Shown: positions 29,123 to 37,460 of the stretch, in pieces | Layout: each line of letters opens with the position of its first letter | Position numbering within the stretch: the stretch's first letter is position 1 | Source: Methylobacterium sp. J-088 | GTDB taxonomy: Bacteria > Pseudomonadota > Alphaproteobacteria > Rhizobiales > Beijerinckiaceae | Assembly (NCBI RefSeq): GCF_022829295.1 | Contig: NZ_JAKSYH010000209.1 | Coordinates: 62,001 to 126,000, forward strand | Direction of reading: 5' to 3' | Length of the DNA: 64,000 nucleotides | Translations under genes and position numbers: made by a program | The notes under the pieces: generated by a model | Database searches by the model: none | What the model was told of the DNA's origin: nothing | Seen by the model: the letters and a program-made list of their open reading frames with translations, nothing else

Positions 29123-29788
29123 TCAGCGCTGGACGACGACCTTCGTGCCGACCTTGGCGTGGGTATAGAGGTCGGTCACGTCGTCGTTGGTCATGCGGAT
29201 GCAGCCCGAGGAGACGGCGGTGCCGATGGTCTCCGGCTCGTTCGAGCCGTGGATTCGGTAGATCGAGCCGCCGAGATACATGGCGCGGGCGCCCAGCGGG
29301 TTCTCGAGTCCACCCTTCATGTAGCGCGGCAGATCGGGCCGGCGCTTCAGCATGGTCGACGGCGGACGCCAATCCGGCCATTCGCGCTTCATCGTGATGG
29401 TCTGCACGCCGCCCCAGGTGAAGCCCGGACGGCCGACACCGACCCCGTAGCGCAGGGCCTGACCGCCGCCCAGCACGTAGTAGAGCCGCCGCTCGGCGGT
29501 GGAGACCACGATCGTGCCGGCGCCATACGGGCCGTTATACGCCACGGTTTCCCGTGGGATCGCAGACATCTGCGGGACCGCCGCGTCGGCGCTCAGCGGG
29601 TCGGCGGGGTTGAGGGAGGCGTTGGCCACCGGCACCGCGACGGTCTCGACGGCCTGCGGGCGGACGCGCACGGAGAGCGCGTCGTTCAGCGGCTGGCGGG
29701 TCAGCGGGTCGATCTCATAGGACAAGGCTGGGGCGGCGCAGGCGGCCGCGCCCAGAAGCCCGATCAGGGCGGGAACAATACGACGCAT
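29123..29788 (-). CDS. L,D-transpeptidase (ErfK/YbiS/YkuD family)
   Basis: A 221-residue exported L,D-transpeptidase. The signal peptide (RIVPALIGLLGAAACAAP) ends at ALS or nearby. The YkuD domain covers about 90-221, with YRIHGSNEPETIGTAVSSGC and the catalytic Cys196 followed by IRMTNDDV. It is expected to cross-link peptidoglycan or attach Braun-type lipoprotein. The frame is open far upstream, but ATG 29788 begins the signal peptide. The 212 bases upstream, up to opgH, hold no gene and presumably its promoter. Confidence 0.92.
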   Translation of the reverse strand: MRRIVPALIGLLGAAACAAPALSYEIDPLTRQPLNDALSVRVRPQAVETVAVPVANASLNPADPLSADAAVPQMSAIPRETVAYNGPYGAGTIVVSTAERRLYYVLGGGQALRYGVGVGRPGFTWGGVQTITMKREWPDWRPPSTMLKRRPDLPRYMKGGLENPLGARAMYLGGSIYRIHGSNEPETIGTAVSSGCIRMTNDDVTDLYTHAKVGTKVVVQR

Positions 29789-30000
29789 CAAAGCCTCTCG
29801 GGGCAGGCGCGGACTCTGGTGGGAACGCGGCGAATACCGCGGCACGATGCCGTGCCGGTCGTCGCCAAGGGGTAAACGCTCGCGCCCTAAAGCCAAGTCT
29901 GAAACCCACTCCTTAGGCTGGTTCCGATCACCCGTGACTCGATGGCAACACTGTGGCAGCTTGGCTGTCTCGCCCTGGATGACGGACGCTGCGTGCTGGT

Positions 30001-32001
30001 TCAGGCCTCGTCGGCGGCGAGCCAGATCGCGGGCTCCCGCGGCACCGGCCGGACCGGGGCATGGTGCGCACCGTGGATTGTCCCATGGGGCGCGGGCAGG
30101 CCTCGGATCTGGGCGAGCTCGGCGAGTTCCGGCGCCTGCGCGGTGTCGTCGGCATTGAGGAACAGACCGCGAGCCCGGGCGAGACGGCCGAGATCCGCCC
30201 GGCTGGTCCAGACACTTTGGGCCGGGCTGGTCAACAGAGCCAGGACTAGCGGCGCCAGCCACAGGGCGAGCCACGGGTTGCCGACGAAAACCAGCGCGGC
30301 GGCGATCAGCGTGCCGACCACCACGGCGTCGGCTTGGAGCCGGAACGCCTCGCCCCAGGAGACCTGCCGGTCGTCGCGATCCTGCGTATCCCAGCGCACC
30401 ACCCGGCCGAAGAAGGTTGCCACCACGGCGCCCGCGGTGAACAGGGTCAGGACCGGCCAGAGGACGACCCAGGCGGCTTGTTCCAGGGCGGCGCTCACGA
30501 GCAGCGACCGGGTGCCCCCGAAAGCAGCCCGGCGCTCGGGGGACGCGAGGACGTGGCCGAGGCTCAGGAGCTTCGGCAGGGCCAGCACGGTGACGCTGAG
30601 GGCGGCGAGCGCGTGGGCGGCGGCCCCCGTCCCGGTCAGCCCGTAGGCCAGGAGGCCGAGATCGCCGGTCCGGGCCGCCTGCCAGGCAGCGAGCCCGAGG
30701 AAGGCGATCCACAGGGGCAGCATCCCGTAGGAGAGGATCCCGACCAGGAAGTGCCAGCGGCTGGCGGCGTGCAGCCCCGCCCAGGGCAGCACCCGCAGGT
30801 GCTGGAGATTGCCCTGGCACCAGCGGCGCTCGCGGCCGAGCAGATCGACGAGGTTGGTGGGCATCTCCTCCCAAGTGCCGCCCATCTCGGGCAGCAGCCG
30901 CACTTCCCAGCCGGCGCGCACCATCAGCGCACCCTCGACGATATCGTGGCACAGGATCTCGCCGCCGAGCGGCTCCCGACCGGGCAGCCGGGGAAGCTGA
31001 GCGTGCTCCGCGAAGGCCTCGATCCGCAGAATCGCGTTGTGGCCCCAGTAGCTGCCCTCCGGCCCCTGCCAAGTCTCCAGGCAGCGGAGCGCCAGCGGCG
31101 CGTAGAGGCGAACGGCGAATTGCTGAATGCGGGCGAACAGCGTGTCCCGGCCCGCCGCGTACGACACGGTCTGGATCAGGCCGGTGCGGGGGCTCTCGTG
31201 CATCAGCCGCACGAGGCGGCCCATGGCGGCGCCGGTCATGAGGCTGTCGGCGTCGAGGACGATCATGTAGGCGTACTCGCCGCCATAGGTGCGGCAGAAC
31301 TCGCCGATATTGCCGGCCTTGCGGCCGACATTCTCGGTCCGGCGCCGGTAGCGGATCCGCGGCAGGGCCGGGTCGCTGGATGCCCAGGCCTGCATCCGCG
31401 CGTATTCGTGCTCCTCCACGGCGGCAATGGTGCCGTCGCGGGTGTCGGAGAGCACGAAGATGTCGATATCCGTGGTTCCCGCCTCGGCGAGCGAGCGGGC
31501 CATCACCCGCAGGCGGGCGAAGACCGCCACGGCATCCTCCGCGTGGATCGCCATCACGGCGGCCGTGCGGCCCGCCTCCGCGGGTACGGCGTCCGCCAGC
31601 TCGACGGTCCGCGTCTCGGAACTGCGTTCCATCGCCGACTTCGCCCGGTCGCCCAGCAGGGTGGCGACGAGCCCGTAGGCGTATTGACAGGCCGTGAAGG
31701 CCTGCCATCCCATCAGGAGGCTGAACAGCCCGAGCACTGCCCAGGCCAGCGGGCTGACGCCGGCCGGATAGGCGAGCGCGGCGAGCCACGCGATACCGCC
31801 CGCCGTGACCAGGGTCGGGACAGCGAGGGCGAAGCGCCGGGTGCGCAGAGCCCGAGCTGGGCGCTTGCCGCTCCAGAGCTCGCGGGGAAGAACCGATTCC
31901 GACGGATCGGGCTTGGCCGGACACGCGTTCCGATGCGTCGGCTCGGTGGAGGCGGCGACCCCCGAGGATGTGGCGCGAGGAGGGATGGCGCGTGACGACA
32001 T
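30001..32001 (-). CDS. opgH: Glucans biosynthesis glucosyltransferase OpgH (MdoH)
   Basis: A 666-residue inner-membrane family 2 glucosyltransferase that uses UDP-glucose to build and export osmoregulated periplasmic glucan backbones. Two membrane helices (about 55-110) precede the cytosolic GT domain, which shows IFVLSDTRD, YMIVLDADSLM and GRERRWCQGNLQHL (the RxxRW site). Several more helices follow. It is shorter than E. coli OpgH (about 850), mainly at the N-terminus. ATG 32001 is chosen because the upstream extension lacks family features. It is divergent from opgG by 61 bases, whereas opgG and opgH form an operon in E. coli. Confidence 0.9.
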   Translation of the reverse strand: MSSRAIPPRATSSGVAASTEPTHRNACPAKPDPSESVLPRELWSGKRPARALRTRRFALAVPTLVTAGGIAWLAALAYPAGVSPLAWAVLGLFSLLMGWQAFTACQYAYGLVATLLGDRAKSAMERSSETRTVELADAVPAEAGRTAAVMAIHAEDAVAVFARLRVMARSLAEAGTTDIDIFVLSDTRDGTIAAVEEHEYARMQAWASSDPALPRIRYRRRTENVGRKAGNIGEFCRTYGGEYAYMIVLDADSLMTGAAMGRLVRLMHESPRTGLIQTVSYAAGRDTLFARIQQFAVRLYAPLALRCLETWQGPEGSYWGHNAILRIEAFAEHAQLPRLPGREPLGGEILCHDIVEGALMVRAGWEVRLLPEMGGTWEEMPTNLVDLLGRERRWCQGNLQHLRVLPWAGLHAASRWHFLVGILSYGMLPLWIAFLGLAAWQAARTGDLGLLAYGLTGTGAAAHALAALSVTVLALPKLLSLGHVLASPERRAAFGGTRSLLVSAALEQAAWVVLWPVLTLFTAGAVVATFFGRVVRWDTQDRDDRQVSWGEAFRLQADAVVVGTLIAAALVFVGNPWLALWLAPLVLALLTSPAQSVWTSRADLGRLARARGLFLNADDTAQAPELAELAQIRGLPAPHGTIHGAHHAPVRPVPREPAIWLAADEA

Positions 32002-32062
32002 GGCGCGAGGAACTCGACCGTGGAAGGCTGCCGGCGACCCCGCCGCCTGAGGCCGGGAGCCG

Positions 32063-33796
32063 ATGACCGTGGACACCGATATGCGGGGCAAGGACACGGA
32101 GCCGACCGGGCTGCACGGGCAGCCGGACGCCGAACGGATCGATCCCCCCTCCCGGCGCCGCGTTCTTCGAACTGTCCTGACCGCGGCTGCCGGCACAGTT
32201 CTACCTAGCGTAGCCGAGCTGAATGGGTCCAGAACGTGGGCCGGCCCGGCGCTTCCGTCGCAGGGCGTACGCTCGGGGGGGACACAGCCGGGCCGGATGA
32301 CCTTCGAGGCGCTGTCCGAGGAGGCCGCGCGCCGGGCCGCTGCGCCCTACGCGGCGCCGCGCGAAGACCTGCCGGCCGCCCTCGCCGGACTCGATTACGA
32401 CGGCTACCGGGCCATCACGTTCCGGGCCGCCGAAAGCCTGCGCCTCGGCCCGCTGTTCAGCGCGCAACTCTTCCACCGCGGCTTCCTGCAGCGGAAGCGC
32501 GTGGACCTCTCCTTTCAACCCCTCGACGGGCCCGCCCGCCCGATCCCCTACGAAAGCCGGCTGTTCGATCTGGGGCGGCAACTCGCCGGCCAGAGTTTCT
32601 CGCCGGATCTCGGCTTCGCGGGTTTCCGCCTGCACCACGCCTTCCCCGATACGCCCGCCTGGCGCCCGAAGGGCTTTCAGGAGGAGTTTCTGGTGTTCCT
32701 CGGCGCCTCGTATTTCCGCCTGCGCGCCGCCAACCAAGAATACGGGCTCTCGGCGCGGGGCCTCGCCATCGGTACCGGCGCGTCGGAGGGCGAGGAATTT
32801 CCGGATTTCGTCGCCCATTGGCTCTGCGAGCCCGAACCCGGGGCCCACAGCCTGACGGTGCTCTCGCTCCTTGACAGTCCGAGCGTGGCTGGTGCCTACC
32901 GTTTCGTCATCAGCCCTGGTGATCCGGCGCGGATCGACGTCACCGCCGCGCTGCATCCGCGGGTTCCGCTCGCCAAGCTGGGTCTCGCGCCCCTCACCAG
33001 CATGTTCCTGCATGGCGAGAACGGGCCCGGTGCTCGGGGCGCCAAGCCGTTCGACGACTTCCGCCCGCAGGTGCACGATTCCGACGGGCTCTGCGTCGCC
33101 GCGGGGACCGACCGGCTGTGGCGTCCGCTGGTCAACGGGCGCCGGCAGCCACAGATCTCGGCCTTCGCGTCGAAGCCGCTCGCAGGGTTCGGGCTGCTGC
33201 AGCGCGAGCGGAACTTTGCCGCCTATCTTGACGTGGAGGCCCGTCAGGAGGCGCGGCCCGGCCTATGGGTGAATCCCGATCCCGCTGGGGGCGCTTTCGC
33301 GGCCGGCGCGGTGCAGCTCTACGAGATCCCCGCGGTCGAGGAATACATGGACAACATCGTCGCGGCGTTCGCGCCGGACGCGCCGGCGCAGCCGGGGACA
33401 GCTCTGCACCTCGCCTACGGGTTGACCACCGTGGGGGCCGAGCCGGTGCCGGCGATCCCCGAGACGGCGCTGGCCCGGGTGACGTCGACGCGATTCGGTT
33501 CGGCGGAGCGCCTGCGGCCCCTGACGCCGCCGCGCCCGGAGCGACGGCTCTGCGTGATCGATTTCGCGGGGCCGGGCCTGCCTGCCGGGCCGGACGAATC
33601 GGTGACCGCGGAGGTCTCGGCCAGTGCCGGCACGATGCACGAACCGGTCTCCAACTTCGTGCCGCAGACCGGCGGCTGGCGGATCTACGCGGAGTGGCGC
33701 CCGCCGCAGCCGATGCCGGCTGGCGATGTCGTGCTCCGGGCTCGCCTCGTCCGCGGCGGGGTGCCGCTCAGCGAGACGTGGGACGCCGCCGTCTAG
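32063..33796 (+). CDS. opgG: Glucans biosynthesis protein OpgG (MdoG)
   Basis: A 577-residue periplasmic protein of the MdoG/OpgG-OpgD family, needed to elongate or branch osmoregulated periplasmic glucans. A Tat-type signal sits behind an unusually long, polar N-terminus: SRRRVLRTVL at 30-39. In-frame ATG 32081 would shorten that extension by six residues. The beta-sandwich body shows FEALSEEAARRAAAPY, LDYDGYRAITFR, GASYFRLRAANQEYGLSARG and FHRGFLQ. A Tat signal is more typical of OpgD than of OpgG, so OpgD is an alternative name. It is divergently transcribed from opgH, presumably from a shared 61-base promoter region. Confidence 0.88.
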   Translation: MTVDTDMRGKDTEPTGLHGQPDAERIDPPSRRRVLRTVLTAAAGTVLPSVAELNGSRTWAGPALPSQGVRSGGTQPGRMTFEALSEEAARRAAAPYAAPREDLPAALAGLDYDGYRAITFRAAESLRLGPLFSAQLFHRGFLQRKRVDLSFQPLDGPARPIPYESRLFDLGRQLAGQSFSPDLGFAGFRLHHAFPDTPAWRPKGFQEEFLVFLGASYFRLRAANQEYGLSARGLAIGTGASEGEEFPDFVAHWLCEPEPGAHSLTVLSLLDSPSVAGAYRFVISPGDPARIDVTAALHPRVPLAKLGLAPLTSMFLHGENGPGARGAKPFDDFRPQVHDSDGLCVAAGTDRLWRPLVNGRRQPQISAFASKPLAGFGLLQRERNFAAYLDVEARQEARPGLWVNPDPAGGAFAAGAVQLYEIPAVEEYMDNIVAAFAPDAPAQPGTALHLAYGLTTVGAEPVPAIPETALARVTSTRFGSAERLRPLTPPRPERRLCVIDFAGPGLPAGPDESVTAEVSASAGTMHEPVSNFVPQTGGWRIYAEWRPPQPMPAGDVVLRARLVRGGVPLSETWDAAV

Positions 33797-33821
33797 GAGG
33801 ATCGTACCTCAGGCTGGTCAT

Positions 33822-33936
33822 GGTTTCGAGAGGTCGAGACTTTTCGCGGGTCCAGGGCGGAGCCCTGGTCAAGCTCGCAGGGCTCCGCCCCGAGACCCCG
33901 CCAAAAGGCTCGCCCTTTAAAAATCCCCAGGGTTTC
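33822..33936. repeat. Dispersed palindromic repeat, copy 1
   Basis: About 115 bases that begin GGTTTCGAGAGGTCGAGAC and run through CGCGGGTCCAGGGCGGAGCC. The first 47 bases are nearly identical to the copy at 47334. It contains a near-perfect CGAGAGGTC/GACTTTTCG hairpin and a larger AGGGCGGAGCCCT palindrome. It lies between two genes and could end opgG transcription. Confidence 0.8.
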
Positions 33937-33949
33937 GACCGTGGCGGTG

Positions 33950-34150
33950 TTACGCCGTGCGCTGCGCCTGCTCCCGGCGGCGGGCAAGACGGGTGGCGCC
34001 ATAGACCTCGCTCAGGCGGCGCCGGGCTGCGGAGATCGGCGGGGCCTGCCGCTCGTCATGGGCAGCCGCGATGATGCGCAGGGTCGCGGCGACCGAGCGC
34101 TCTAGGCGGCGCTCAGCGAGGGCGGCTGCGTCCCGATAGGTGTCGAGCAT
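33950..34150 (-). CDS. Small hypothetical protein
   Basis: A 66-residue basic protein, almost entirely alpha-helical by composition (MLDTYRDAAALAERRLERSV, then RRLSEVYGATRLARRREQ). ATG 34150 has AAGGG eight bases upstream. The frame is open to 34222 but without a better ribosome site. No cysteines, membrane helix or known motif are visible. It lies beside a dispersed repeat. I do not recognise it, and a role in regulation is conceivable only from its size. Confidence 0.5.
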   Translation of the reverse strand: MLDTYRDAAALAERRLERSVAATLRIIAAAHDERQAPPISAARRRLSEVYGATRLARRREQAQRTA

Positions 34151-34273
34151 GCGATGATCCCTTGTGCGTGGCGGTATCCGCCCTCTGTCGGGGCGGTGAC
34201 CGGCGGCACCGGCAGAGTTCATCTCTGTCTTGACGGCATGATGGCAGCTTGGCCGTAAGCTGGGGATAGCGCG

Positions 34274-35746
34274 TCAGCGCAGCTCCTCGTGCCAGGTTCG
34301 GCCGTCCCGCTCGATCAGCGCGATGGCGGCGGTCGGCCCCCAGCTGCCGGCCGGATAGGGCCGGGGTGCCTCGGGCCGGTCGGCCCAGACCTTAAGCACG
34401 CCGTCCGCCCAGGCCCAGGCGGCTTCGACCTCATCGCGGCGCATGAATAGGGTGGCGTTGCCGCGGACCACGTCCATCAGCAGGCGCTCGTAGGCGTCGG
34501 GGTAGCGCTGCTTGAAGGTCTCTTCGAAGGAGATGTCGAGGTCGGTCGGGCGCAGGCGCAGGCCGCCGGGCCCGGGATCCTTGGTCATCACCTCGAGCTT
34601 CATGCCCTCCTGCGGCTGCAGGCGGATTACGAGGCGGTTCGGCTCGCGGCCGAAGGCCTCCTCGGGGAAGATCGAGAACGGCGAGGCGCGGAACTGCACC
34701 ACGATCTCCGAGAGTTTCCGGGGCAGGCGTTTGCCGGTGCGCAGGTAGAACGGCACCCCGGCCCAGCGCCCCGACTGGATCTCGACCTTCATGGCCACGA
34801 AGGTCTCGGTCCGGCTCTCATGGCCGAGCTCGGTGAGGTAGCCCTCCACCGGCTTGCCGTCGACAGCGCCCGCCACGTACTGGCCGCGCACGGTCACGGT
34901 CTGGATGTCGTGGGCGGTGATCGGCTTGAGGGCGCGCAGCACCTTCAGCTTCTCGTCGCGGACTGAGTTGGCTTCGAGGTTGAGCGGGCTCTCCATGGCG
35001 GTGAGGCAGAGCAGCTGCAGGATGTGGTTCTGCAGCATGTCGCGCATGGCGCCCGAGGTGTCGTAGTACCCGGCCCGGCCCTCGACGCCGACGGTCTCGG
35101 CGACCGTGATCTGGACGTGGTCGATCACGTCCGAGGTCCAGAGCCGCTCGAAGATCGTGTTGGCGAAGCGCAGGGAGAGCAGGTTCTGAACCGTCTCCTT
35201 GCCGAGGTAATGGTCGATCCGGAAAATCTGCGATTCGGGGAAGACCTCGCCGACCGCGTCGTTGATCGCCTTGGCGGATTTCAGATCCTTGCCGATCGGT
35301 TTCTCCAGCACGACGCGGGACTTCTCGCCGACCAGCCCGTGGGCCGCGAGGTTGCGGCAGATCGAGCCGTAGAGGTCGGGGGAGGTGGCGAGGTAGTAGG
35401 GCCGCACTTGGTCGGGCCGCTCGTCGAGCTTGGCCACGAGGTCGTCCCAGCCACTGTCGCCGGCACCGTCGACCGCCACGTAGTCGACGTGGTCGAGGAA
35501 GCGCTGGAGCATCTCCTCGTTCAGATCGGAGGCCGGCACGAAGCGCTTCAGGGCGTCACGGGCGTGCTCGTGAAAGGCGTCGCGCGACAGCTCCGAGCGC
35601 GAGGCGCCGATGATCCGGCTGGTCTCCGGGATCTGGCCGTCGCGGAAGCGGTAGAACAGGGCCGGCAGAAGTTTTCGTGCGGTCAGATCGCCGGTTGCGC
35701 CGAACACGACGCAGTCGAAGGAAGCGACGGGGATGATCGTGGCCAA
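34274..35746 (-). CDS. zwf: Glucose-6-phosphate 1-dehydrogenase
   Basis: A 490-residue enzyme that oxidises glucose-6-phosphate to 6-phosphogluconolactone with NADP or NAD, feeding the Entner-Doudoroff and pentose phosphate routes. The dinucleotide motif FGATGDLTARKLLPALF is near residues 14-30 and the active-site signature RIDHYLGKETVQN has the catalytic His region. The best start is TTG 35746: GGGAG lies six bases upstream and the length then equals the family norm. ATG 35797 would add 17 unconserved residues. No pgl or edd gene is adjacent. Confidence 0.95.
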   Translation of the reverse strand: MATIIPVASFDCVVFGATGDLTARKLLPALFYRFRDGQIPETSRIIGASRSELSRDAFHEHARDALKRFVPASDLNEEMLQRFLDHVDYVAVDGAGDSGWDDLVAKLDERPDQVRPYYLATSPDLYGSICRNLAAHGLVGEKSRVVLEKPIGKDLKSAKAINDAVGEVFPESQIFRIDHYLGKETVQNLLSLRFANTIFERLWTSDVIDHVQITVAETVGVEGRAGYYDTSGAMRDMLQNHILQLLCLTAMESPLNLEANSVRDEKLKVLRALKPITAHDIQTVTVRGQYVAGAVDGKPVEGYLTELGHESRTETFVAMKVEIQSGRWAGVPFYLRTGKRLPRKLSEIVVQFRASPFSIFPEEAFGREPNRLVIRLQPQEGMKLEVMTKDPGPGGLRLRPTDLDISFEETFKQRYPDAYERLLMDVVRGNATLFMRRDEVEAAWAWADGVLKVWADRPEAPRPYPAGSWGPTAAIALIERDGRTWHEELR

Positions 35747-35876
35747 GTGCGGCTCCCGGTTGTCGTGCGCTGATCCCGCGCGGCGCGTGCGCCGCACACA
35801 CCTAGCCTGGGAGCCAGGGCTTCGCCAGACGAGGGCCGCCCTCGCATAGTTCGGGCCGTCGGCGGGACCGGAGCGC

Positions 35877-36929
35877 TCAGCCCCCCGTGACGCTCATGTG
35901 CCGCGGCACGGCGGCCGGGCGCTGGCGCTCGATGACGAAGTCGTGCCCCTTGGGCTTGCGGGTGATCGCCTCGACCACGGCCGCCGCCAGAACGGCATCG
36001 TCCTGCGAGGCGCGCAGCACCGCCCGGAGGTCGGCCGAATCCTCCTGGCCCAGGCACAGGTAGAGCTGGCCGGTGCAGGTCAGGCGGACCCGGTTGCAGC
36101 TCTCGCAGAAATTATGGGTCAGCGGCGTGATGAAACCGAGACGGCCGCCCGTCTCCTCGACCCTGACGTAGCGAGCCGGCCCGCCGGTCCGATCGGGCAG
36201 GGGGGTGAGCGTATAGCGGGTCTCCAGGCGCTGCCGGGCGACCGACAGGGGCAGGAACTGGTCGGTCCGGTCCGCCTCGATCTCGCCGAGCGGCATCACC
36301 TCGATCAACGTCATGTCCATGCCGAGGCCGTGGGCCCAGGCGATCATGTCGGGGATCTCGTCGGCGTTAAGGTCGCGGAGCGCCACCGCGTTGATCTTGA
36401 CCTTCATCCCGGCCGCCCGGGCCGCCGCGATGCCGTCGAGCACCACCTTGAGGTCGCCCCGGCGGGTGATGTCGCGAAACTTCTGCGGGTCGAGCGTGTC
36501 CAGCGAGACGTTGATCCGGCGCACGCCCAGGCTCGCCAGCTCGTCGGCGTAGCGGGTGAGCTGCGTGCCGTTGGTGGTAAGGGTCAGCTCCTCCAGTGCC
36601 CCCGAATCGAGGTGACGCGCGAGGCGGCGGAACAGGTGCATGATGTCCCGGCGCACCAACGGCTCGCCGCCAGTGATCCGCAGCTTGCGCACCCCGCGGG
36701 CGATGAACACGCCGCAGAGCCGATCCAACTCTTCCAGGGTCAGCAGGTCGCGCTTGGGCAGGAACTCCATGTGCTCGGACATGCAGTAGGCGCAGCGCAG
36801 GTCGCAGCGATCGGTCACCGAGATGCGCAGATAGGAGATGGCCCGCTGGAACGGGTCAATCAGGGGCGCCGGCCCAGCGGGCGCGCCGGCCGCGATCGTC
36901 TGCGGCGTCAGGGAGCTGTCATCGAGCAT
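35877..36929 (-). CDS. moaA: GTP 3',8-cyclase MoaA (molybdopterin biosynthesis)
   Basis: A 350-residue radical SAM enzyme that starts molybdenum cofactor synthesis by cyclising GTP. The SAM cluster motif is CDLRCAYC (CxxxCxxC) near residues 40-47. The C-terminal second cluster is carried by NFCESCNRVRLTCTG. TGGEPLVRRD and LTTNGTQL are also present. ATG 36929 is used because the longer open frame upstream is the antisense of the next gene. It is divergent from the DUF971 gene by 81 bases. The products of MoaC and others are encoded elsewhere. Confidence 0.96.
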   Translation of the reverse strand: MLDDSSLTPQTIAAGAPAGPAPLIDPFQRAISYLRISVTDRCDLRCAYCMSEHMEFLPKRDLLTLEELDRLCGVFIARGVRKLRITGGEPLVRRDIMHLFRRLARHLDSGALEELTLTTNGTQLTRYADELASLGVRRINVSLDTLDPQKFRDITRRGDLKVVLDGIAAARAAGMKVKINAVALRDLNADEIPDMIAWAHGLGMDMTLIEVMPLGEIEADRTDQFLPLSVARQRLETRYTLTPLPDRTGGPARYVRVEETGGRLGFITPLTHNFCESCNRVRLTCTGQLYLCLGQEDSADLRAVLRASQDDAVLAAAVVEAITRKPKGHDFVIERQRPAAVPRHMSVTGG

Positions 36930-37010
36930 CGTCCGGCATATGATGCCACAAAGGGTTGCGGGCAAGCATACGGCTGGCCGCAGCCCCCGATTGCGTGAGG
37001 AGTGTGACCC

Positions 37011-37433
37011 GTGAGCGAGGATCTGTGGCCGACCGAGATCCGCCTGTCGGCTGACCGGCGGAGTCTCAACGTCGCTTTCGAGGACGGGGCGCGCTACGCC
37101 CTGCCGGCCGAGTACCTGAGGGTGTCGAGCCCCTCGGCCGAGGTGCAGGGGCACTCGCCGCTGGAGCGCAAGGTGATCGGCGGCAAGCGCTCCGTCGCCA
37201 TCCTGGCGGTGCAGCCGATCGGCAACTACGCAGTCAAGCTCGGCTTCGACGACATGCACGACACCGGCATCTACGGCTGGGGCTACCTGCACACGCTGGG
37301 CCGCGAGTACGAGGCGCGCTGGAGCACCTACCTGACCGAACTCGCCGAGCGCGGCCTCGACCGCGACACGGCGCGCCAAGCGCCCGCCAAGGACGGCGGG
37401 GGCTGCGGTTCGGGCTCATGCGGTTGCCATTGA
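37011..37433 (+). CDS. DUF971 domain protein with cysteine-rich tail
   Basis: A 140-residue protein whose body matches the DUF971/GBBH-like N-terminal domain: PTEIRLSADRRSLNVAFEDG, LPAEYLRVSSPSAEVQGH, GNYAVKLGFDDMHDTGIYGW. This domain also occurs in iron-sulfur-protein maturation factors. The C-terminus ends GGGCGSGSCGCH, a Cys/Gly cluster able to bind metal. The start is GTG 37011. Its divergent neighbour moaA contains two Fe-S clusters, so a link to cluster assembly is attractive but unproven. It converges on radA with 27 bases between. Confidence 0.85.
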   Translation: MSEDLWPTEIRLSADRRSLNVAFEDGARYALPAEYLRVSSPSAEVQGHSPLERKVIGGKRSVAILAVQPIGNYAVKLGFDDMHDTGIYGWGYLHTLGREYEARWSTYLTELAERGLDRDTARQAPAKDGGGCGSGSCGCH

Positions 37434-37460
37434 GCATCGACACCGACTCAGGGGACTCGC

